Below, piece after piece: positions 1 to 5,432 of a stretch of DNA of 64,000 bases (position 1 is its first letter; every line of letters begins with the position of its first letter). Location: the NCBI GenBank assembly GCA_050998805.1, contig JBPCPV010000025.1, positions 62,001 through 126,000 on the forward strand, given 5' to 3'. The notes under the pieces are model-generated. The model was not told the origin of the DNA. It ran no database searches and was given only the letters and a program-made list of their open reading frames with translations. A program made the translations under genes and the position numbers. This DNA comes from JAICKM01 sp050998805. Lineage in GTDB: Bacteria; Chloroflexota; Chloroflexia; QHBQ01; JAICKM01.

Positions 1-1292
1 ATCGGCGTCTTGATCTGCTCTTTGTATTCGGGGAAGAGCGGCAGCTGCCAGGCCCGCTCCCCGGCGGCTTCCGCGGCATGCATCACTTCGGCTACCCAGT
101 TCTGCGGCTCGCCGAGCACGGCCATCGCCACATGCCCGAGCGCGATCACGACCGCACCGGTCAGCGTGGCGACATCAACCAGCTTCGTCGCGCCCCGGGT
201 CCGCGCCAGGTGGAGGCAGTCGGCGAGCACCAGACGGCCTTCGGCGTCGGTGTTGAGGATCTCGATGGTGGTGCCGTTCGCTGCGCGCACCACGTCGCCG
301 GGCTTGTTCGCGGTGCCGCTCGGCATGTTCTCCACGAAGCCGACGACGCCGATCACGTTGGTCTTCGGCTTGAGCGCGGCGATTGACTGCATCGCCCCGA
401 TGACCGCCGCCGCGCCGCCCATATCGTATTTCATGAAGTGCATGTTCTCGGCAGGCTTGATCGAAATCCCGCCGCTGTCGAACGTCACTCCCTTGCCGAC
501 GAGACCCAGCGTCTCTTTGCTCCCCCGGTCGCCCCGGTAGGAGAGGACGACGACGCGCGCCGGCCACTGGCTGCCGAGGGCCACGCTCCGCACCGAGTTC
601 ATGCCCAGCTTTTCGAGCGCGGCATCATCCAGGATCTCGCAATCGAGGCCGGCCGATTTCGCCATCGCCTGCGTGCGCTCCGCGGCCACCAGGGGCGTCA
701 TGATGTTCGCAGGTTCCTCGGCCAGGGCGCGGGTGAAGTTCACGCCCTCAGCGATCTTGCGGCCGCGGTCGGCACCGGCCTGCAAGTCCTTCTTGTCGAG
801 CTTGCCGGTCAGGATTGTGATCTCCTCCAGCTTGCGCTGCTCGCGCTCGGCTGTGCGGTAGAGATCCGCCTCGACGGGGCCGGTGAGCGCGCCGTCCACA
901 ATCGCCTGCCCGACTTGCGCCGCGCTCAGGCCCGGCGCTTCGAGCGCGAAGGCAACCCGCTTCGCTCCACGGTTGCGGGCGGCGCGCGCCCCCGCCGCCG
1001 CGAGGCGGCGCAGCTGCATCACGCCAAACTGCTCGCGTTTGCCGGAGCCGATCAGGAAAATGCGGCGGACTTTGAGCGCGCCTGCGGTGTGGACCGGCTC
1101 GATCTCGTAGAGGCTGCCGCGCAGCTCCTCACCCTGGAGGCTCGCCGCGAGGTCTCCGCCCAGCTTGCCGTCGAGGTTCTTCCATGCGGGGGGCAGGCTG
1201 GCTTTGTCTTCTGTAAACCAGTTCAGGATCAGGGCGTCGGCTTCGACCTTTTCCGGCGCGTCTGTAGAAACACGGATCGTGATGTCGGGCAT
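1..1292 (-). CDS. pepA: Leucyl aminopeptidase (M17 family), 3' end beyond the window
   Basis: This is a cytosolic dimetal aminopeptidase that removes N-terminal residues from peptides. About 430 codons are present; the C-terminal part lies left of position 1, which is why no stop is seen. The N-terminal half is the variable macrodomain-like region. The catalytic half shows VGKGVTFDSGGISIKP and the M17 signature NTDAEGRLVLAD near residue 347, which carries metal ligands and the catalytic Arg. The start at 1292 (MPDITIRV) is chosen because an AGAGGAG ribosome site lies about 10 nt upstream. No operon partner is visible; the next minus-strand gene is more than 500 bp away. The family assignment is secure. 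What cannot be seen is whether the C-terminus is intact. Confidence 0.93.
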   Translation of the reverse strand, partial: MPDITIRVSTDAPEKVEADALILNWFTEDKASLPPAWKNLDGKLGGDLAASLQGEELRGSLYEIEPVHTAGALKVRRIFLIGSGKREQFGVMQLRRLAAAGARAARNRGAKRVAFALEAPGLSAAQVGQAIVDGALTGPVEADLYRTAEREQRKLEEITILTGKLDKKDLQAGADRGRKIAEGVNFTRALAEEPANIMTPLVAAERTQAMAKSAGLDCEILDDAALEKLGMNSVRSVALGSQWPARVVVLSYRGDRGSKETLGLVGKGVTFDSGGISIKPAENMHFMKYDMGGAAAVIGAMQSIAALKPKTNVIGVVGFVENMPSGTANKPGDVVRAANGTTIEILNTDAEGRLVLADCLHLARTRGATKLVDVATLTGAVVIALGHVAMAVLGEPQNWVAEVMHAAEAAGERAWQLPLFPEYKEQIKTP

Positions 1293-1406
1293 GGATCGTA
1301 GACTCCTCTTGGGTAGCTCTTGATTGAGTGCAAGGCACTCACAGGATACTACTTCCGGCGAGGCTTGTCAAACGCGGCCTTGCTGTCAGCCGTTAGCTTT
1401 CAGCTT

Positions 1407-1565
1407 TCAGCAGTGGGCTGTCATCTTTCGGGTGGCGGACCAGGCACAGGGGTGGGCGAGTTTCTGATAATTCGTGCCTGGCGGGTAATAATAATTTTGA
1501 GTTACGAAGGCTGACGGTGAGTGGTGGGCCGTCCGCGAGAGGACAACGGGCACAACATTGGTCAT
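1407..1565 (-). CDS. Small ORF of 52 codons, possibly the remnant of a regulated gene
   Basis: The ORF begins MTNVVPVVLSRTAHH and ends at a TGA inside CTTTCAG repeat sequence. In its favour is an AGGAGGTAACACA ribosome site directly before the ATG, preceded by the 26-bp palindrome at 1586-1611, so the start looks like that of an operator-controlled gene. Against it, the protein matches nothing I recognise and part of its codons (around 1490-1505) are a fragment of the CAAAACT repeat. I regard it as either a decayed gene start or a young small ORF. No function is assigned. Confidence 0.3.
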   Translation of the reverse strand: MTNVVPVVLSRTAHHSPSAFVTQNYYYPPGTNYQKLAHPCAWSATRKMTAHC

Positions 1566-1585
1566 TGTGTTACCTCCTCATTCGC

Positions 1586-1611
1586 AAAGATACTCCGATC
1601 GGAGTATCTTT
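1586..1611. promoter_or_regulatory. Perfect 26-bp palindrome, probable repressor operator
   Basis: Each 13-nt arm reads AAAGATACTCCGA and the two arms are exact reverse complements, centred on GATC. The site lies about 20 nt upstream of the AGGAGG of the small minus-strand ORF. The half-site CAAAGATACTCC recurs at 1771-1782. The size and symmetry fit a dimeric TetR-like regulator, but no such regulator is encoded in the window, so the regulator class is a guess. Confidence 0.55.
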
Positions 1612-1624
1612 CGATAAACTGGGT

Positions 1625-1646
1625 AAAAACCACCGGCAAGCGGTGG
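1625..1646 (-). terminator. Short intrinsic terminator-like hairpin (minus strand)
   Basis: On the minus strand CCACC and GGTGG form a stem (possibly one pair longer) around a 7-nt loop, followed immediately by five T. No minus-strand gene lies directly upstream within the gap, so it may be a relic. Confidence 0.4.
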
Positions 1647-1795
1647 GGCATGGTGCCGCGCGCCCTTTTTCTAGGCACGAAGCGGCCGGTTATTTTTACC
1701 CTCTCACTTTATATATCCATTTGAGGGGCGATTTACTGCCACATTTGGGGGGAGTTGGGGGCCTCGGGGGCAAAGATACTCCTAAAGACCTAGAG

Positions 1796-1823
1796 CGGAG
1801 TGCGGAGTGCGGAGTGCGGAGTG
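1796..1823. repeat. GCGGAGT heptamer tandem repeat
   Basis: About four consecutive copies of the 7-nt unit GCGGAGT. This is the same family as at 12467, 16947, 21430 and 27491. Confidence 0.85.
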
Positions 1824-1858
1824 GTGGGGCCTGCGGGCGGGGGGCGGTAGGGAGTGGG

Positions 1859-3094
1859 TTATGGAGGGTGGTCAGCGGCCTCGTGCTCAGCCACTACCCT
1901 CTCGATTAACTCCACCGCGTGCTCCTGGCCGGGCAGGGCGTGCATCTCGGCTTGAAGCCGCGCAGCGTTCTGCCGGTAAATCGGGTTGCCGAGCACTTCT
2001 TCCACAGCCGCGCGGCTGCCGGCAGGCGTGAGTTGCCCCAGCTGCACAACTTGCCCCAGCCGCGTGTTTTGCATGACATGGGCGTTGAAGAACTGGTCGG
2101 CTATCAGCGGGACGACGACCGTCGGCAGGCCGATGTCGAGCGCGGCCAGCAGGCTGTTACTGCCGCCGTGCATCACCATCAGGTCGCAACGCGGCAGGAG
2201 CAGGCTCTGCGGGATGTATCGCTCGATATGCACATTGTCCGGCTGCGGGCCGAAATCCGCCGGGTCTTTGTCGCGGCCCAGCGTGACAATCAGGTTAAGC
2301 GGCGCGTCCCGCAGCCCGGCGATGATGGTTTGCAGCACTACGGGGTAGAACTCAGGCTCCTTGTTCACCTCTGTGCCCAGTGTGACGTAGACCGTGGGCC
2401 GCTCCGGCAACCGCTCTACCCAATCGGGCAGGCGATCAAGGCTGGCATTGTCGAAGACTTCGGGGCGGATAAAGTGGGTGGTAGGCGGGATCGGACCGGC
2501 GGCAGCCGGCCAGCCCACATCCTGCACGGCAAAACTGCGTGGAGAGTAGGCCAGCAAGAGGTAGCGATAGAGCGAGGTCAGGGCCGGGTCGGGTGCGAGG
2601 CCCCAGTTCCGGCGGACCGGGTCGAGATGCGTGGCGGCTTCCCGCTCGAAAACCGCCATGCTCTTTAGGGCGGCGGCGAACGATACGACGGCGTGCGGCA
2701 GACCGAGGTGCTCGGCGGCGATCACGGCAGCGTACTCACCGGCTTCGCGGATGAACATGTCTGGCTGCCACGCCAGAGCTACCTCGACCAGCTGCGGCGT
2801 CCTCAGCCGAGAAGAGATGCCGCAGAATATCCTAGGATAGGCGAAGACTTCGCTTTCGAGGTCCGTGGGCATCGTCCGCAGCTGGGCCTTGAGTTGCTGA
2901 TACTCGGGGTCGGTCGCCATGTTGCCGCCCACAGAGAAAACGGCGAAGCCGGCCGCTTCCACGGGCGGGCGTAGGGAAGCGGACACGGCGAAGGCCACGT
3001 CGTGTCCTGCTTCCTTGAGCGCCCGCGCGAGGGGCACTAGCGGGTGAAGGTGGCCGAGGCCACCTCCAACGCTGAACAAGAAACGCCGCGCCAT
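1859..3094 (-). CDS. UGT/MGT-type GT1 glycosyltransferase
   Basis: A 411-residue GT-B fold nucleotide-sugar glycosyltransferase. The N-terminus MARRFLFSVGGGLGHLHP carries the glycine-rich GHLHP motif typical of macrolide/flavonoid glycosyltransferases. The C-terminal donor-binding half has PTVYVTLGT followed by CDLMVMHGGSNSLLAALD and a GLPTVVVPLIADQ segment, the family's donor site. The start at 3094 is 14 nt after the stop of the TROVE gene, so the two are probably co-transcribed, although no clear ribosome site precedes it. The acceptor is unknown; glycolipids or secondary metabolites are usual for this family. It may be a passenger downstream of the Ro60 locus rather than functionally linked. 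Confidence 0.85.
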   Translation of the reverse strand: MARRFLFSVGGGLGHLHPLVPLARALKEAGHDVAFAVSASLRPPVEAAGFAVFSVGGNMATDPEYQQLKAQLRTMPTDLESEVFAYPRIFCGISSRLRTPQLVEVALAWQPDMFIREAGEYAAVIAAEHLGLPHAVVSFAAALKSMAVFEREAATHLDPVRRNWGLAPDPALTSLYRYLLLAYSPRSFAVQDVGWPAAAGPIPPTTHFIRPEVFDNASLDRLPDWVERLPERPTVYVTLGTEVNKEPEFYPVVLQTIIAGLRDAPLNLIVTLGRDKDPADFGPQPDNVHIERYIPQSLLLPRCDLMVMHGGSNSLLAALDIGLPTVVVPLIADQFFNAHVMQNTRLGQVVQLGQLTPAGSRAAVEEVLGNPIYRQNAARLQAEMHALPGQEHAVELIERVVAEHEAADHPP

Positions 3095-3108
3095 ACGCCG
3101 TTTCAAGC

Positions 3109-4758
3109 TCACACCCGCCCTGCGACGAAGTCCGCCATCACCCCCGGCACCGCCGGGTCGAAGCCGACCACATCGAGCATACCACCGTCGTCGGGGTCGG
3201 CGATGCTGAAGCCGTTGCTCGTCATGCCGACCACGATCAGCTTCGCGGGGATGCCGGTCGCCTCGCGGTATTCCCGGAGCGCCTGCGCGGGGTGGGGCGT
3301 GCCGGCCCATGTCTCCGAGTCGGTGTAGACCACGAAGACGTCGGCCTCGACCTTCTTGCGGCTCGCCCAGACCATCGGCAGGGCGCAGTCGGTGCCGCCC
3401 ATCGGGATCGCCGAGGTGATCTTCACCACGTCGTCGAGCCTCTGCCGGGGCGAGATCTCCACCGGGGTCAGCCCCGGCTCGCCGCCGCCGAAGCGCCCGC
3501 CGTAGCCGCCCTGGGCCGCCGAGAAGGCGACGATAGCGTGCTGGGGTTCGGTCGCGGCAGTGACCAGGCACATCGCCGCGCTGCCCACACGCGCGTCGAG
3601 GCCCGGCATACCCGCGAGCATGTTCCCAGCCATCGAGCCGGAGACATCGAGCGCCAGCACCCAGCGTGCGCCCGTCGGCACCACGTTCTCGAACGCGGCG
3701 TAGAAGGCGTCGTTCAGCGCGTCCACCACCTGGGAGACCGGCTCCCACCTGCCGGACCCGCGCACGCCCTGCCCGCTCTCATACGTCTTGAGCGCGCCGA
3801 GGAGCTTGATCGGGTGCATCCGCGAAGCTCGCAGGCGCTCTACGTCCGACAACCTGCTCACGACCCGCCCCGAGCCTTCGCTCATCGGCGCGACCACGCC
3901 GAGCCGCGTGAGCGTGCCGAGGTTGCGGACCATCGCCTCGAGCGGCATCTCGGCCAGGAGCGCCTCCCAGACCTCAGCGTTCTTGAGCCACTCAGTCGGG
4001 ATCGCCTCGCGGGGCAGGCGGTGATCGCGGATCAGGCCGATGATCTCGGCTGCGCTCTCGGCCCGCTTCGCACGCTCGAACGCCCAGACCAAGCGCAGAG
4101 CCTCGTCGGGGTGGGGCTGGTCGCCGACGCCCGGCCAGCCCTTGACCATCCAGTAGTAGAGCGCGGCGTGCTGCTCGTCCTCGGGCTTCGGGTGGGCAAG
4201 GCGCAGCAGGTCGCGGTGGCCCCAGCCGTCGCGCTGCTGGTACTTCACAGCCTGGTAGGCCAACTTGCCGGCCGGCATCGAGTACCATGCCGCGACAGCC
4301 TGCCGCAGGCCGCGCCCCCAGCCCCGCATCCCGTCCACGAAGGCCGTGAAGTGGAAGAGGTGCGTGCCGGTGCGGCAAACGCTGGACAGCGCGGCGAACG
4401 CCGCTCGCTTGGTCGCCTCGTTCCCATCGGTCGCGGCCAGCGCGAGCGCGAAAATCGCCGGGTCGTTCTTCGGCGCGCGGCCTGCCTCCGAGATCTCGAC
4501 GATCCGTGCGACGGCCCGCTCGCCGTCCGCGGCGATGCAGCGGATGACGGCGGCTGCGTTCTCCCGCGTGAGGGTGCGCTCCCCAATGTAGAACGTGCCG
4601 CCCTCTGCGCCGAGCACCAGGAAGCGGTCGAGCCGGGTCCAGTCGTCCACAGGCCATGCGTAGCCACCGGCGCTGTTCGGCACCTGGGCCGAGCCGGGGA
4701 TCGCCTCGCTCTGCGGCGTGTTGGTCAGGTTCTGGACATACTGCATCAAGTTCTTCAT
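3109..4758 (-). CDS. TROVE-domain Ro60-like RNA-binding protein (bacterial Rsr type)
   Basis: A 549-residue orthologue-type Ro60 protein. In animals and Deinococcus this family forms a HEAT-repeat ring that binds Y RNAs on its outside and the ends of misfolded RNAs in its cavity. The TROVE region covers roughly residues 15-340 (TENAAAVIR-like helical repeats, then FHFTAFVDGMRGWG and the WGHRDLLRLAHPKP segment, typical of Ro60 YRQRDGWSHRDLLRLSHLKP). A von Willebrand A domain follows with the MIDAS motif DVSGS at residue 371, a GGTDC loop and VYTDSETW. The start at 4758 has an excellent AGGAGG site. Upstream on the same strand lie a Y RNA (4792-4904), a tRNA-like gene and a second Y-like RNA, the classic genomic arrangement of bacterial Rsr with its RNAs. 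RtcB or PNPase, its usual partners, are not in the window. Confidence 0.93.
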   Translation of the reverse strand: MKNLMQYVQNLTNTPQSEAIPGSAQVPNSAGGYAWPVDDWTRLDRFLVLGAEGGTFYIGERTLTRENAAAVIRCIAADGERAVARIVEISEAGRAPKNDPAIFALALAATDGNEATKRAAFAALSSVCRTGTHLFHFTAFVDGMRGWGRGLRQAVAAWYSMPAGKLAYQAVKYQQRDGWGHRDLLRLAHPKPEDEQHAALYYWMVKGWPGVGDQPHPDEALRLVWAFERAKRAESAAEIIGLIRDHRLPREAIPTEWLKNAEVWEALLAEMPLEAMVRNLGTLTRLGVVAPMSEGSGRVVSRLSDVERLRASRMHPIKLLGALKTYESGQGVRGSGRWEPVSQVVDALNDAFYAAFENVVPTGARWVLALDVSGSMAGNMLAGMPGLDARVGSAAMCLVTAATEPQHAIVAFSAAQGGYGGRFGGGEPGLTPVEISPRQRLDDVVKITSAIPMGGTDCALPMVWASRKKVEADVFVVYTDSETWAGTPHPAQALREYREATGIPAKLIVVGMTSNGFSIADPDDGGMLDVVGFDPAVPGVMADFVAGRV

Positions 4759-4791
4759 GACTTCCTCCTATTCGCGGCCCATCGGCGGGCG

Positions 4792-4904
4792 ATAAAAACA
4801 ACTGGCGGTCAAGGTGGTGCCTCTGGGATTTAGCGCGGGCAAAGCCTGCGTGCAGGACTCGAACCTACTTTAGGCCAAGATAACCCAGAAACTTCGTACC
4901 GCCA
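4792..4904 (-). ncRNA. Bacterial Y RNA (Ro60-binding, YrlA-like with a T-arm module)
   Basis: The RNA's ends pair perfectly: UGGCGGU at the 5' end with ACCGCCA near the 3' end. Just inside lies the Ro60 recognition pattern: GGU, bulged A, C-G pair, bulged G, then AAG, opposite CUUGACC. This is the layout of the animal Y RNA motif GGUCCGAAG/CUUGACU. A second helix UCUGGG/CCCAGA follows. The distal module carries a tRNA-like T arm, GUAGG-UUCGAGU-CCUGC, and a neighbouring hairpin, as in YrlA RNAs that mimic tRNA. A TTGTTTTT tract after the closing stem looks like a terminator tail. It lies 34 nt upstream of the TROVE ATG and begins at the base immediately after the CCA of the upstream tRNA-like gene. 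Both fold and position support the call; exact ends are inferred. Confidence 0.87.
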
Positions 4905-5029
4905 TGGGGGGGATGGCAGGATTCGAACCTGCGACCGGCCCATTAAAAGTGGTAACCATCAGCCGCCGGCCCCTTGAGGCGAATTATGGTGATGGCGGTT
5001 TTGCTGCTCTACCGCTGAGCTACATCCCC
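4905..5029 (-). tRNA. tRNA-Lys(UUU)-like gene interrupted by a 50-nt insert in the anticodon stem
   Basis: Removing 50 nt (4953-5002) gives a complete 75-nt cloverleaf. The acceptor is GGGGATG/CATCCCC, the D arm GCTC/GAGC, the anticodon stem GCCCA/TGGGC with loop CTTTTAA, the variable loop CGGTC and the T arm GCAGG/CCTGC, followed by an encoded CCA. The five anticodon-stem pairs form only if positions 28 and 29 are joined. The discriminator is C, unusual for tRNA-Lys (A or G expected), and a G at -1 could pair with it. The CCA abuts the Y RNA with no spacer. It could be a tRNA with a removable intron, a tRNA-shaped processing signal for the Y RNA, a specialised Ro60 partner RNA, or a disrupted tRNA. 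It is not safe to assume it is charged with lysine. Confidence 0.75.
4953..5002 (-). other. 50-nt hairpin insert inside the tRNA-Lys-like anticodon stem
   Basis: The insert begins AAAACCGCC and ends GATGGTTA. Its own CCATCA/TGATGG stem encloses a CGCC/GGCG hairpin, so it folds as an extra arm. It is far too short for a group I or II intron. The boundaries are unambiguous because neither edge base can be shifted without breaking the anticodon stem. Confidence 0.65.
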
Positions 5030-5042
5030 CATGAACTTGCGT

Positions 5043-5082
5043 GAATAAAGAACGGGCGGGAGACCCTTGCCTCCCACCCGTT
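5043..5082 (-). terminator. Intrinsic terminator upstream of the tRNA-like gene
   Basis: On the minus strand AACGGG-T-GGGAG pairs with CTCCC-G-CCCGTT (one mismatch) and is followed by CTTTATT. It would end the transcript that starts at the 5326-5354 promoter, leaving an RNA of about 275 nt; any read-through would enter the tRNA-like and Y RNA genes. Confidence 0.65.
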
Positions 5083-5258
5083 GCACAGCCCGCAAAGCGC
5101 GTGCCTTAACTGATGTGGGAAGCCTCCTGCGCTGTGATGCCGCAGGGCAGATCTTGTCCGCTGGCCTGTTTCGGCTCGTCGGAGAGGTTATGCCTCTGTA
5201 TGCTTGATGTGTATCTGTCGAGGCCCATTGCTCATCTCCCATAACGACGCAGATTTGA
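5045..5258 (-). ncRNA. Structured non-coding segment downstream of the second Y-like RNA
   Basis: This stretch runs from the end of the short Y-like hairpin to the terminator. It contains several hairpins, for example CCTGCG/CGCAGG and GAGG/CCTC, and a CGTC...GACG closing stem. The reading frames through it are poor and lack ribosome sites. I do not recognise it as 6S, SRP, tmRNA or RNase P RNA. It may be the body of one long RNA whose 5' domain is the Y-like element. Confidence 0.4.
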
Positions 5259-5319
5259 CAGTCAGACAAGTTTGTTGGCTCAGGGGTTTTTGCGGTAACC
5301 CTGAACCTTCGGCCCGACC
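5259..5319 (-). ncRNA. Second, minimal Y-like RNA (5' domain of the transcript)
   Basis: The RNA starts where the promoter predicts transcription to begin. GGUCGGG pairs with UCUGACU, then come a bulged C, a C-G pair, a bulged G and AAG opposite CUU, the same Ro60 motif as in the Y RNA at 4792-4904. The upper stem GGUUCAGGG/CCCUGAGCC has 9 pairs and a short A-rich loop. Unlike the other copy it has no tRNA-like module. The pairing logic is strong; binding to the TROVE protein is inferred from location and motif. Confidence 0.62.
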
Positions 5320-5325
5320 AGAAAT

Positions 5326-5354
5326 ATCATAGCACGACGCGGCCCGCGAGTCAA
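5326..5354 (-). promoter_or_regulatory. Consensus sigma-70 promoter for the Y-like RNA
   Basis: Minus strand TTGACT, 17-nt spacer, TATGAT. The predicted start is at 5318-5319, which is exactly the 5' base of the paired Y-like stem. Confidence 0.8.
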
Positions 5355-5432
5355 GCGGTCTAAGGACCGAGTTTCGCAGGCCATTCGGCGGGGATTTGCA
5401 ACCGGGCACGCTTGCTATGCGTTGACTAAGAC

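Larger units (their letters stand above)
1293..1858. other. 566-bp intergenic stretch with decayed sequence, palindrome and repeats
   Basis: No convincing protein gene lies here. It holds CTTTCAG heptamers near 1390-1410, a small minus-strand ORF with a strong ribosome site (1407-1565), a perfect 26-bp palindrome (1586-1611), a minus-strand terminator-like hairpin (1625-1646), a second half-site of the palindrome (1771-1782) and a run of GCGGAGT heptamers (1796-1823). It reads like the remains of a regulated gene overwritten by repeats. Confidence 0.6.

Noticed and set aside
3292..4833. 513-codon plus-strand ORF opposite the TROVE gene
   Set aside because: It is an antisense shadow of a high-GC gene, rich in Arg/His/Pro with no recognisable domain.
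4953..5002. Group I or group II intron in the tRNA
   Set aside because: Fifty nucleotides are far too few for either catalytic core and no conserved P/Q/R/S or domain V sequence is present.
5009..5269. 86-codon minus-strand ORF across the ncRNA region
   Set aside because: It has no ribosome site, runs through a terminator hairpin and into the tRNA-like gene, and its protein has no recognisable pattern.
5045..5319. 6S, SRP, tmRNA or RNase P RNA
   Set aside because: None of the hallmark sequences (SRP GGAAGGAAGCAG-type loop, tmRNA alanyl acceptor and tag, RNase P core) was found.
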